NCBI GenBank assembly: GCA_965213575.1
Contig: CBDBZN010000012.1
Span: 26,497-90,496, forward strand
Length of the DNA stretch: 64,000 nt
Reading direction: 5' to 3'
DNA from: JAUHXS01 sp965213575
GTDB lineage: Bacteria > Bacteroidota > Bacteroidia > Chitinophagales > JAUHXS01
Shown: piece after piece, positions 57,301-64,000 of the stretch
How the letters are laid out: each line of letters opens with the position of its first letter
How positions within the stretch are numbered: the stretch's first letter is position 1
Position numbers and translations under genes: made by a program
The notes under the pieces: model-generated
What the model saw: only the letters and a program-made list of their open reading frames with translations
What the model was told of the DNA's origin: nothing
The model's database searches: none

Positions 57301-58495
57301 TGTGAATAGTTTGACTTATCAATTGGCTCAAACTGACGCGAAAAATACCTCTATTCGATCTAATATAGAACCTATAAAAGATATGAGGATTGACTTAAAT
57401 TTTAAAAAGACTAGAGTTTTCAATCACTCTGAATTTTTTACTTTAGATTCTTTAGGACAATATAGCGAATTAAGTACTTACGATGCCGGAAGTTTTTCTA
57501 CCTCTATTATTACTTGGAGAACTGCATTTGATAGAAGAGATACTGCTGATGGCATCTCAAATGCTTTCAAACAATTTGAGGAAAATCGGGCAATTATTTC
57601 TCAGAGATTAGCAGAGATAAATGAAAACTCTGATGGTGTTTTTACTATTCAAGATTCCTTATCAAATCCTAATTATGCAGATGGATACGGCCCTTATTCA
57701 CAAGATGTATTGATCCCGGCTTTTTTAGCAGCTTATAGAGGAAAAAATGCATCTGATTATCCTCTAGGCTTAGATAAGTTATTTCGAATTATCCCTTTGC
57801 CTAACTGGCGTATTAACTATACAGGCCTTAGCAAATTGCCTTTTATTAAAGAATACATTACTTCATTAAATATTACACATAGCTACAGCTCTACCTTCAC
57901 AATGGGGAGCTACGTTACAAATTTACAATACATGGAAGATAACAATGGAAATGCAAACGTTCGAGATCCTATTTCAGGAAATTTCATGACTAAATATAAA
58001 GTTCCTCAAGTGAGTATATCGGAAGATTTTTCTCCTTTATTGGGAATTAATATTACCTGGAAAAATAACTTAACTAACAGGATTGATATCAAAAGAAGCA
58101 AGAGTATTAATATGAGTTTTCTAAACTACCAAATGACAGAAACTAAAACCAGTGAGTTTACATTTGGAGTTGGGTATAGGTACAAAGGCTTGAAACTCCC
58201 ATTGAAAAATAAAAAAGGCAAGCAAGTAGTTTTAAAAAATGATTTAAATTTTAAATTGGACTTCTCTATCAGGGATAATGTTTCGATCATTTATCAGTTG
58301 GATCAGAATTTAGCAGAACCTACACGAGGTGTAAGAATCATTTCTTTAAGCCCGTCAATTGATTACGTGGTTAATGACCGAATAAATGTTCGCTTGTTCT
58401 TTGACCGAAGAAAAAGCATACCTGCTACTACGAATGCATTTCCGGCAACAAATGCGAATATGGGTGTAACCATCCGGTTTACTTTAACTCCTTAA
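51302..58495 (+). CDS. sprA: SprA/Sov, T9SS outer-membrane translocon
   Basis: 2397 residues, the giant 36-strand barrel of the type IX secretion system that exports proteins with C-terminal sorting domains. Start is GTG at 51302; a signal-like segment follows (SGALATVFFTFFKSGSPAMSAS). Family segments include GNVDLTFGWKYQNIQNP, LEAGNISFPLSSSLINGGQNLFGLK, DYTVDYNIGRIKI, EIARLQPGHGKAVGKEGTAYIDDFEG and the final barrel strands. Length is within the family's usual 2300-2500. It is free of frameshifts. The stop overlaps the opposite-strand gene by 17 bp. It probably handles the client at 11.9-14.7 kb. Confidence 0.97.
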   Translation: MARHNTIKKVAFTSGALATVFFTFFKSGSPAMSASAGFLYTPPDSIEKNSDYGLKDRQGDYITDDEYNPFDLDDPDNIDKSIEYDIDNNEYIIQEKIGKRFYRDPNYLSFEEYLQLESERSKKEYWKQLSDANSLLNSDNPPPKLRYEEDENADRIFGSNLVEIRPQGNVDLTFGWKYQNIQNPSINERARKYGAFNFDMDIRMNVQGKIGELLKVNLNYNSKASFDFENQLKLNYSGDEDAIIQSLEAGNISFPLSSSLINGGQNLFGLKTKLKFGRLTVTNVISRKESNVEQIQIQGGAQRQTFAVEADNYDANRHYFLAQYFRDKYNSALSTLPIISSQANITRVEVWVTNRRGFAEDARDIVALMDLAENEPFRDDVIMGTNNELPYAYSLNTERNSNDLYSRLINNSGVRSINTVVSTLEGGMFNLEQIQDFEKTYARKLSESEYELQPQLGYISLNLTLNSDEVLAVAYEYTFNGETYQVGEFAQDIPQGTGTPQMLILKMLKSTSIRPDLPMWDLMMKNIYSIGGYRISPEDFNLNVLYLDPGGGERRYIPEGEGVEGVPLIQLLNLDNLNNQGDNMPDGMFDFIEGITIRSNNGRIIFPLLEPFGKDLYAQFDTNDPRQNRIAQKYIYSQLYDSTQFVAQQYPEFNRYVIKGDYKSSVSSDISLGAFNIPKGSVKVTAGGQVLTENVDYTVDYNIGRIKIINDGILNSGVPINVSYESNDLFGFNQKTMFGSRFDYWVNDDITLGATILKLSERPWTQKVNVGDDPISNTAYGIDGQFKKESNWLTRAIDKLPFVSTKEPSSVSLTGEIARLQPGHGKAVGKEGTAYIDDFEGTTTMTDLKFPNTAWQLSSTPRNARGPNGNILFPEASLFDTLAYGYNRAKLAWYSIEPSLIRENDPNIPDYIKNNNDLRSSHYVREIFEQEIFPQRSVVNTGIPNIIRTLDLNYFPNEKGPYNFAVQDVNPDGTLQNPEDNWGGIMRQIFNTNFETSNVEFIEFWMMDPYLENPNHTGGDMYINLGNISEDILKDSRRIFENGLPKSDNDVTANVDTTVWGIVPNKQSVVNAFDSDPQVRENQDVGLDGLSDTKERDFYNEYLNSIQSVVNPAAYNEILADPAGDNYRHYRDEEYNEQQVPITRRYKEFNGPDGNSPVTQDDQQFSTAATNIPDNEDVNNDNTLNESEEYYQYRVSLRPSDLNVGENYIVNRLDSVIEFDNGTSSNVTWYQFRIPITNYDSRIGNIQDFRSIRFIRMFLTEFQDSVICRFATLDLVRNQWRRYTSLLTPGEVSGSEEDGSTLFNVNAVSLEEQGSKEPVNYVIPNDIFREQTLGGQTAQTIFLNEQSLSTQVCGLKDGDARAAFKTLNMDLRNFKRIKMFMHAESVIGERPLDDGDVNAFIRLGSDFTANYYEYEVPLKITPPGNYNNDNTNDKDIVWPEANEVDITLDLLTNMKQLRSDANYPINIPFTIQDELGRSVTIVGNPDLGNAEVAMLGVRNPKVGTTDSDDDGLPICTEVWFNELRLEGFFEQGGWAALGRLDVKLADIGNVTLSGNFHTIGWGSLEQQLAQRSQDNYYQYDIATSLELSKFLPQRIGIRLPMYAGISESFSNPRFDPYQSDVLFKTIIENADTKQEADSLKELAQTYTSIKSLNFTNVRKVKLQKDAKSHFYDVENISLTYAYSEIFNRNPLIEQDLIKQYKAGLTYGFAPKEKFFEPFKNSIQDKNLSLIKDFNFNLMPNTVSFRTEMNRQFGERILRKQNPEDLPVPPTYNKFFTWDRYYGLKYKPMKSITVDFNAVNNARIDEPFGRIDTDEKKQEVLDNIYDFGRTTRYNQTTNIGYNLPLSKIKALDWVGVQTKYGTSYDWLSVRPFTADSVGNTIQNNQNQQLNIDFKMNTLYDKSEFLKKYSSSSRSRRRSTKKKDEEEKENKLLEFTGRFITSVKSISFNYSEDKSTILPGFAPRPEYLGMDWSNQLAPDPKFTFGYQPDRNWLVENSQWLTTVNSLTYQLAQTDAKNTSIRSNIEPIKDMRIDLNFKKTRVFNHSEFFTLDSLGQYSELSTYDAGSFSTSIITWRTAFDRRDTADGISNAFKQFEENRAIISQRLAEINENSDGVFTIQDSLSNPNYADGYGPYSQDVLIPAFLAAYRGKNASDYPLGLDKLFRIIPLPNWRINYTGLSKLPFIKEYITSLNITHSYSSTFTMGSYVTNLQYMEDNNGNANVRDPISGNFMTKYKVPQVSISEDFSPLLGINITWKNNLTNRIDIKRSKSINMSFLNYQMTETKTSEFTFGVGYRYKGLKLPLKNKKGKQVVLKNDLNFKLDFSIRDNVSIIYQLDQNLAEPTRGVRIISLSPSIDYVVNDRINVRLFFDRRKSIPATTNAFPATNANMGVTIRFTLTP

Positions 58496-61370
58496 TCGTA
58501 AATTTAGTAGATCGAATCTGTTGTTTTTCATCATTACCATTAACAGATAAAACAACGGTGTACTCTCCCGGCAGCAAATAAATGTTACCATTTTTAGCAG
58601 TTTTTAATTTTATTTCTTTATTAAATAATTTAGATTTATATTTTTCTAACTCATTCTCTTGGATAGTTAAGTCATACGTTAGATAATTTAATCCTACTTC
58701 TGCAGTATCTTGCATTTTGTAAATCATTATACTATCAGAGACAATTTCAACATTAATAATTTGTTCATCTTTTAAATAATAACCTATATTAACTTTAGGA
58801 GTAACAGGCTTATGCCATTTATTCCAAATATCACCCCAACTAGGATTATAATTAATATCATCAATTTCAAAAATGGTTAAGGGATCAGCTAAAACTTGAT
58901 TATCCAATTTTTGTAAATGACTTATATTAGCTTTATAAATAGATCGCCCATGAGTACCTACAATAATCTCATGATCTCGGGGGTGAATTACAAGATCATG
59001 AACTGCCACTGAAGGCAAATCTTTGCTTGTTGCCATAAAGGAAACCCCTTTGTTTAAAGAAACGTATAATCCATTATCCGTTCCTATATAAAGGATATTA
59101 GGATTTTCAGGGTCCTCTTTAATTACATTAACCGGTTCTTTCGGCAAATCTAACCCTATTTTAGTCCATTTTTTACCTTGATCAGTAGAACGATAAATAT
59201 ACGGATCAAAGTGATCGGCGCGATAACCATTTAAAGTAGCATAAACTATATTTTTATCATGATTGGAAGCTTCCACACGGCTTACCCACAAGTTTGAAGG
59301 TAATCCTTTAGAAATGTTAATCCAGTTATATCCACCATCATCAGAACGATGAACTAAACCATCATCGGTGCCTATATAAAGCAATCCGAACTTTAATGGC
59401 GACTCATCAATAGTGGTGATAGTGCCATAAGAGACATTGCCTTTCTTACCGCCCTTAGTCAAATCACCTGATAGTGTCTCAAAACTTTTTCCTTGATCCA
59501 TAGACCTATGGAATTTGTTGGATCCTATATATAAAATATCTTGGTTATGTTTTGATAAATGAATCGGTGTTTGCCAATTATACCTTAATGGGCGTTCTTT
59601 CAATCCATGACTGATATGCAGCTTTTCCCCATCGTTTTCTTGCACTTTGATTTTAAAATAGTTGCCAAATTGGTAACCCGAATAGATAATATTATTATCT
59701 CTTGTATCTATTTCAATCTGCATACCATCACCTCCTAAGATCATTGCATAAGGATAATCTCCCGTTTGGTGCCACGAGTTATTAAGTTTATGATTAGAAG
59801 CTCCTCTCCAAACACCATTGTCCTGTAATCCTGCATAAATATTATACGGTTTAGCCATATCTATATTGACTGCATAAACTTGTCCGACGGGGGGATTATT
59901 TGCTTTAAACCAATTTTTACCATAGTCATACGATATATTAATGCCCCCATCGTTTCCATTGATCATATGTCCCGGTTTGAATGGATTGAGCCATAAAGCA
60001 TGATGATCAGCATGTACATTTTCCCTGCTGATGCTTTCAAAAGTTGCTCCACCGTCTTTTGACATTAAAAGCGGCACGCCCGCTATATAAATTATACTGT
60101 CATTTTCCGGAGCTATTCTTATCTGGCCAAAATAATATCCATAAGAATAGTATAAATCCTCCACACTTCCTTCATGCGTTTTATGCCATGTTTTTCCACC
60201 ATTTCCGGACCGGTAAACTTCAGCGCTTTTTACCGGCGTATCAAAGAGTTGAGCATTGGCATCTTCTAAATATTCTACTAGGGTTATCGGCTTAATCTCA
60301 TCATTGGCAATCATTTTATTGACCGCTTCAAATTGATATTCTTTAGGAAAGTTATGTTGAGATAAAAAGCCTTCCAGCAGGCTTTTATCTAATTTAAAAA
60401 AATCTTCTTTTGACATGTTTCTCAGCTGTTCTTTAGTGAGTAGGATGGTATCCTCCTTTTCTTCTTCTCTTCTATTTTGATTATCTAGGATTGCGTACAC
60501 CACTTCCGGATGTTGTTGCGAAACAGCTAATCCTATTCTTCCTACTCCTTGATCAGAAGGAAATCCATTATTACCGGTTATTTTACTCCAAGTATTTCCA
60601 CCGTCTATAGATTTATAGATACTCGACCCTTTACCTGCTCCGGTAAAATTCCATGCTTTTCTGTCTCGTTCCCACATAGCTGCGTATAATATATCAGGTT
60701 CTGCAGAATGAAAAGCCAAGTCAACAGCTCCGGTTATATCATTTACGTACAGCGTTTTAAGCCACGTCTTTCCACCATCTACAGTTTTATATACACCTCT
60801 TTCTTCATTAGGAGAATAAAGACTTCCTAAAACTGCCACCCATACAATATTTGGATCTTTTGGATGGATCAAGATCCTACTTATGTGGTGACTGTTTGGT
60901 AATCCCATCCACTGCCAAGTTGCTCCTGTATCATCAGATTTGTATATACCCATTCCCGCATAAGAAGACCTGCTGGAATTATTTTCTCCTGTACCTATCC
61001 ATATAGTTTGTCCATGATCCCAGTCAACAGCGATATCGCCTATGGTCATTACCGCTTCATAATCAAATAGTGGCTCGAAAGATTGTCCGTTATTCCTAGT
61101 AAACCACAGCCCACCAGATGCGTAGGCAGCGTAAAATATAGTTGGGTCTTTAGGAGAAGCATCAACATCTACAACTCTCCCGCTCATCACAGTAGGCCCG
61201 ACAGACTCGAATTTTAAATTGCTTAAGAGGCTGTTATTTTGGAGCTTTTTTCGCTGCTCAAATGATTCTAATCTATCCTTTCCATATGTAGGCTTCAAAG
61301 CCTTTTGCCCATAAGCTGTAGTAACTATTTGAAAATAAAAAAATGGCAGAATTAAGTAAAATTTAAACAT
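58479..61370 (-). CDS. Secreted BNR/Asp-box (sortilin-like) repeat protein
   Basis: 963 residues. Signal peptide (MFKFYLILPFFYFQIVTTAYG). It has about ten Asp-box turns of the form Ser-X-Asp-X-Gly-X-Thr-Trp (YKSDDTGATW, YKTVDGGKTW, YKSIDGGNTW, YRSGNGGKTW, HRSDDGGYNW, YRSTDQGKKW), which make a ten-bladed propeller as in VPS10/sortilin and in xyloglucanase-type hydrolases. No catalytic pair could be set. There is no T9SS sorting domain at its end. It overlaps the sprA stop by 17 bp, tail to tail. Confidence 0.88.
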   Translation of the reverse strand: MFKFYLILPFFYFQIVTTAYGQKALKPTYGKDRLESFEQRKKLQNNSLLSNLKFESVGPTVMSGRVVDVDASPKDPTIFYAAYASGGLWFTRNNGQSFEPLFDYEAVMTIGDIAVDWDHGQTIWIGTGENNSSRSSYAGMGIYKSDDTGATWQWMGLPNSHHISRILIHPKDPNIVWVAVLGSLYSPNEERGVYKTVDGGKTWLKTLYVNDITGAVDLAFHSAEPDILYAAMWERDRKAWNFTGAGKGSSIYKSIDGGNTWSKITGNNGFPSDQGVGRIGLAVSQQHPEVVYAILDNQNRREEEKEDTILLTKEQLRNMSKEDFFKLDKSLLEGFLSQHNFPKEYQFEAVNKMIANDEIKPITLVEYLEDANAQLFDTPVKSAEVYRSGNGGKTWHKTHEGSVEDLYYSYGYYFGQIRIAPENDSIIYIAGVPLLMSKDGGATFESISRENVHADHHALWLNPFKPGHMINGNDGGINISYDYGKNWFKANNPPVGQVYAVNIDMAKPYNIYAGLQDNGVWRGASNHKLNNSWHQTGDYPYAMILGGDGMQIEIDTRDNNIIYSGYQFGNYFKIKVQENDGEKLHISHGLKERPLRYNWQTPIHLSKHNQDILYIGSNKFHRSMDQGKSFETLSGDLTKGGKKGNVSYGTITTIDESPLKFGLLYIGTDDGLVHRSDDGGYNWINISKGLPSNLWVSRVEASNHDKNIVYATLNGYRADHFDPYIYRSTDQGKKWTKIGLDLPKEPVNVIKEDPENPNILYIGTDNGLYVSLNKGVSFMATSKDLPSVAVHDLVIHPRDHEIIVGTHGRSIYKANISHLQKLDNQVLADPLTIFEIDDINYNPSWGDIWNKWHKPVTPKVNIGYYLKDEQIINVEIVSDSIMIYKMQDTAEVGLNYLTYDLTIQENELEKYKSKLFNKEIKLKTAKNGNIYLLPGEYTVVLSVNGNDEKQQIRSTKFTIKELK

Positions 61371-61511
61371 TTACATGCTATTTTATGTTTTTATATGGAC
61401 GAATAATCAACCTGCAATTTGTAGGAATATTTGTCTCTATAGTGTCTGTAAAGATAAAAATAACCGCTTGATATTGTGATTCTTTTGGTATAAGTATTAA
61501 GTTTGAAGTAA

Positions 61512-62099
61512 ATGATTGCGATTGAAAATGCTTTAATTAGTGATGAATTATTAGATAGTTATTTTACTTGTGACTTGAAAGCATGTAAAGGTGCTTGTTG
61601 TGTAAAAGGAGAAGGTGGAGCTCCTTTAGAAGTAAAAGAACTGACTATCTTAGAAGATATTTATGAAGATGTAAAACCTTATTTAACCAAAGAAGGTATT
61701 CAAGCTATTGAAAAGCAAGGGAAGTATACACAACCTGAAATTGGTGTTTTTAAAACGCCTTTAATCACCGAGCAAGCAAAAGGAGAAGATCATGGGCCGT
61801 GTGCGTATGTTGCTTATGTAAATGGTATAGCGGCATGTGGTATTGAGCAAGCATATAATGACGGTAAAATAGATCTTATAAAACCTGTTTCTTGTCATCT
61901 ATACCCGGTAAGAATTGAAAAATATGATAGCTATGATGCCGTTAATTACAGCAAATGGAAAATATGTGACCCGGCTTGCTCACTAGGCAAAGTAACTCAG
62001 GTTCCATTATATCAATTCGTAAAACAAGGTTTAATACGTAAATATGGCGAAGAATTTTATCAGGCTTTAGAGGCAACTGCAAATTTTAAAAAAGGATAA
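61512..62099 (+). CDS. DUF3109 family protein (cysteine-rich)
   Basis: 195 residues. The start is MIAIENALISDELLDSYFTCDL and it has Cys-rich segments FTCDLKACKGACCVKGEG, AACGIE, SCHLYPVRI and ICDPACSLG, a pattern like the YkgJ-type metal-binding proteins. DUF3109 is a conserved Bacteroidota family; its function is unknown but iron-sulfur or zinc binding is likely. Confidence 0.9.
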   Translation: MIAIENALISDELLDSYFTCDLKACKGACCVKGEGGAPLEVKELTILEDIYEDVKPYLTKEGIQAIEKQGKYTQPEIGVFKTPLITEQAKGEDHGPCAYVAYVNGIAACGIEQAYNDGKIDLIKPVSCHLYPVRIEKYDSYDAVNYSKWKICDPACSLGKVTQVPLYQFVKQGLIRKYGEEFYQALEATANFKKG

Positions 62100-62143
62100 A
62101 ATTCAAAATATAATTTTGCGTTATGTTTTAATAAATATTATTA

Positions 62144-62764
62144 ATGAATAAAATTTTCAAACCAAATAATAAACAACAATTTAATACCTCATTATTAAAT
62201 CTTGCAGTTTGGAGTCAAACTATGGTTTATATAGGCTGTATTTTATTGTGCATGTCATTGTCCACTTTTGCTCAAAAAAACAAATTTAAGATCATTGAAG
62301 GAGACACTTTTTATTTATACAATGCTTATCATGAAAACATGAATACTTTTTTAGATATTATAAAATATGTAGAACCTCCTGCAGATGGGCAATGGATTAC
62401 TTACTATCCTCAGTCTAAACAAATAGCTTATCAATTTATGATACAAAATGGACAGTTAAACGGAGATTGGAAAAGTTATTATAAATCCGGCCAACCTAAA
62501 CTAGCCGGCACTTACATAGCAGGCAATAAAGAGAGTAAATGGGTTTCCTGGCATCCAAACGGCCAGCTGCATGAAGAAAAAATATTTAAAGAAAATGCTT
62601 TATATACCTTCAAAAATTATTGGAAAGCTGATGGGGAACAATATATAAAAGAAGGTAATGGTGGATATAAAGTAACTTTAGATGGAGACGAATATCAATT
62701 GATCTTTAATGACGGAAAATTAGTTTATCAAGTTAAACTAACTGAAGTAGAAGAGAATAAATAA
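62144..62764 (+). CDS. MORN-like repeat protein, secreted (YwqK-like)
   Basis: 206 residues. After a poorly defined signal or membrane segment (about 30-52, CILLCMSLSTFAQ) there are MORN-like turns: GQLNGDWKSYYKSGQPKLAG and WVSWHPNGQLHEEK. These resemble YwqK proteins in toxin-antitoxin-type names, but nothing here supports such a role. Tandem repeats of this type bind surface partners. It follows the DUF3109 gene by 44 bp. Confidence 0.8.
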   Translation: MNKIFKPNNKQQFNTSLLNLAVWSQTMVYIGCILLCMSLSTFAQKNKFKIIEGDTFYLYNAYHENMNTFLDIIKYVEPPADGQWITYYPQSKQIAYQFMIQNGQLNGDWKSYYKSGQPKLAGTYIAGNKESKWVSWHPNGQLHEEKIFKENALYTFKNYWKADGEQYIKEGNGGYKVTLDGDEYQLIFNDGKLVYQVKLTEVEENK

Positions 62765-62784
62765 CAATATTGCAAAGTCTTTAA

Positions 62785-63963
62785 TTATTTCCCTACAATA
62801 AGCTTATCTCCTATTTCCAAATTATTCCCCGATAAGCCATTAAGTTTTTTAAGTTCCTCTACAGTAGTATTATGTTTACGTGCGATGGCGTACAATGTGT
62901 CTCCTTGTTTAACAGTATATATGCGATCAGTCTTTACCTCTGCTTTTTTAATTTCAACCTTATCCTGCTCCTCAACTTTATTACTTACTACAACAGTGGT
63001 TTTATTTTCCCGAACTGGAATCATTATTTTATCTCTTCTAATATTGGGAGCTTTATCCCTTTTACCTCTTAAATGAATTTTGCTTCCCTTTTGAGGTTCT
63101 TGGCCTTCTTGCAGAAGATTTCTGCTGTATAACTTTCGTAACTTTATACCGTGCTTTTGAGAGATGTTATACATTGTTTCTTGTTCTTTAACGATATGAT
63201 ATTTAACTTCTGCTGAATTTCGCTTAGGTTGCAGATAAATTTTTTCGCCTCGAACAATTGGCCGTTCATGTTGTAAATCGTTATATTTTAATATTCTAGA
63301 TAAACTGGTGTTGTGTTGTTGAGCAATTTTTTCAAAAGAATCGCCATTTTTACCTGACACGGTTTTTATTCTATTAAACTCAAAAACTTTTGATGGTGCC
63401 TCTACATAAATATCTTTTATTTGTTCTATTTCTTTTTCCTTCTCTTTCTCTTTCGCCTTTTCCATTTTATCGTAATGATACAGTTCGTTATCTTCAATTA
63501 TTTTAATTAGTAACTGAGGATACTTAGGATTTGTAGCATAACCTGCTTTTTTTAAGCCATGTGCCCAGCCTTTATAATCAGAAACATTTATTTCAAACAA
63601 AAAAGCATATCGGGGCCGCGTCATTAAAAAATCTGAATGGTCTAAAAAAGACTCTTCAGGTCTTTTATATTTCCTGAAGCACTCTTGTTCTTCATCATCA
63701 TCGTAATGGACACTTGGGCCATCCCAGCCGGTATGGCATTTAATACCAAAATGATTATTTGATTTTAATGATAATTCACTATTCCCAAAAGAAGATTCCA
63801 AAATACCTTGGGCTAAGGTAATACTCGCGGGTATGCCACATCGAATCATTTCTTTTACGGCAATATCTTGATATAATGCTATATACTCAGCTGTAGTAAG
63901 CTTAGTTTGAGCAATACCGGAATAAATACTAATAAAATAAATAAGGATTAAAAAATTTCGCAT
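62785..63963 (-). CDS. Glucosaminidase with three LysM domains
   Basis: 392 residues. Signal peptide (MRNFLILIYFISIYSGIAQ); glucosaminidase/FlgJ-like domain at about 20-165, with the probable catalytic Glu in AQGILESSFGNSELS; a charged linker (KAKEKEKEKEIEQIK); three LysM domains (around 205-250, 255-300 and 345-392, the last ending YTVKQGDTLYAIARKHNTT...LIVGK). It would cut N-acetylglucosaminyl bonds in peptidoglycan and bind it through LysM. The sequence to its left end of 64000 shows the promoter side only. Confidence 0.93.
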   Translation of the reverse strand: MRNFLILIYFISIYSGIAQTKLTTAEYIALYQDIAVKEMIRCGIPASITLAQGILESSFGNSELSLKSNNHFGIKCHTGWDGPSVHYDDDEEQECFRKYKRPEESFLDHSDFLMTRPRYAFLFEINVSDYKGWAHGLKKAGYATNPKYPQLLIKIIEDNELYHYDKMEKAKEKEKEKEIEQIKDIYVEAPSKVFEFNRIKTVSGKNGDSFEKIAQQHNTSLSRILKYNDLQHERPIVRGEKIYLQPKRNSAEVKYHIVKEQETMYNISQKHGIKLRKLYSRNLLQEGQEPQKGSKIHLRGKRDKAPNIRRDKIMIPVRENKTTVVVSNKVEEQDKVEIKKAEVKTDRIYTVKQGDTLYAIARKHNTTVEELKKLNGLSGNNLEIGDKLIVGK

Positions 63964-64000
63964 AATACTAAATATCTCTGCTAAAATACAAAGTAATAAA

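Noticed and set aside
62144..62764. Antitoxin of a toxin-antitoxin pair
   Set aside because: The YwqK-like name comes from MORN repeats only; no toxin partner is adjacent and it has a signal-like segment.

Overview
The window is a 64 kb, A+T-rich piece of a Bacteroidota genome. The evidence is a type IX secretion (T9SS) translocon gene, sprA (2397 aa), a PorX-type regulator, a large secreted protein with a C-terminal T9SS sorting domain, a TonB-dependent receptor, and promoter-like boxes of the Bacteroidota TAnnTTTG form. No rRNA or tRNA gene was seen. The genus cannot be named from the sequence alone; a Cytophagia- or Saprospiria-like member is only a guess.

Layout. 1-3.8 kb: 3' end of a TonB-dependent receptor with a tandemly duplicated tail, an M48 lipoprotein protease and sppA. 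4-9.6 kb: folK, then porX-tsaE-ald, then an OmpR-type two-component pair. 9.6-22 kb: a palindromic repeat, an aminotransferase, a nitroreductase, a T9SS cargo protein, pyrR-pyrB, a Ste24-like protease, rplU-rpmA with long lysine-rich tails, and a UbiA-family prenyltransferase. 22.1-28.3 kb: a type II-C CRISPR-Cas locus. 28.3-37.9 kb: a fused IcmF-type mutase, a PAP2 phosphatase, and a split transketolase whose two halves are separated by two von Willebrand A genes. 38-45 kb: rimP-nusA-infB, then an O-antigen-ligase-like gene, a glycosyltransferase and a DUF4235-like gene. 45-64 kb: an AAA/DUF4143 ATPase behind interlocking palindromes, methylmalonyl-CoA epimerase, a metallo-beta-lactamase-fold hydrolase, malic enzyme, ruvA, sprA, a BNR-repeat protein, a DUF3109 protein, a MORN-like protein and a LysM glucosaminidase.

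The most interesting region is the CRISPR locus. A complete-looking tracrRNA can be read on the minus strand, divergent from cas9. It has an anti-repeat, a short GGC/GCC hairpin, a GAAA tetraloop hairpin and a terminator. The array (6 repeats, 5 spacers) must then be transcribed on the minus strand, convergent with cas9-cas1-cas2. A RAYT-family (HUH/Y1) transposase gene sits between cas9 and cas1. Perfect palindromes of one family occur just before it, inside its reading frame, and after cas2, so the RAYT-cas1-cas2 block is bracketed by RAYT-type palindromes.

Sequence quality needs caution. infB, an essential gene, carries eight single-base insertions relative to a continuous reading frame. 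The ligase-like gene, the DUF4235 gene, the AAA ATPase, the M48 lipoprotein and the TonB receptor are also broken by single-base insertions, and cas9 by a one-base deletion. Most of these are more likely sequencing or assembly errors than real mutations, so I annotate the affected genes as single, frame-corrected units.

Working together: porX and sprA serve T9SS secretion, with the 14 kb adhesin-like protein as a likely client. IcmF and methylmalonyl-CoA epimerase point to B12-dependent acyl-CoA metabolism. rimP-nusA-infB and rplU-rpmA are standard translation operons.
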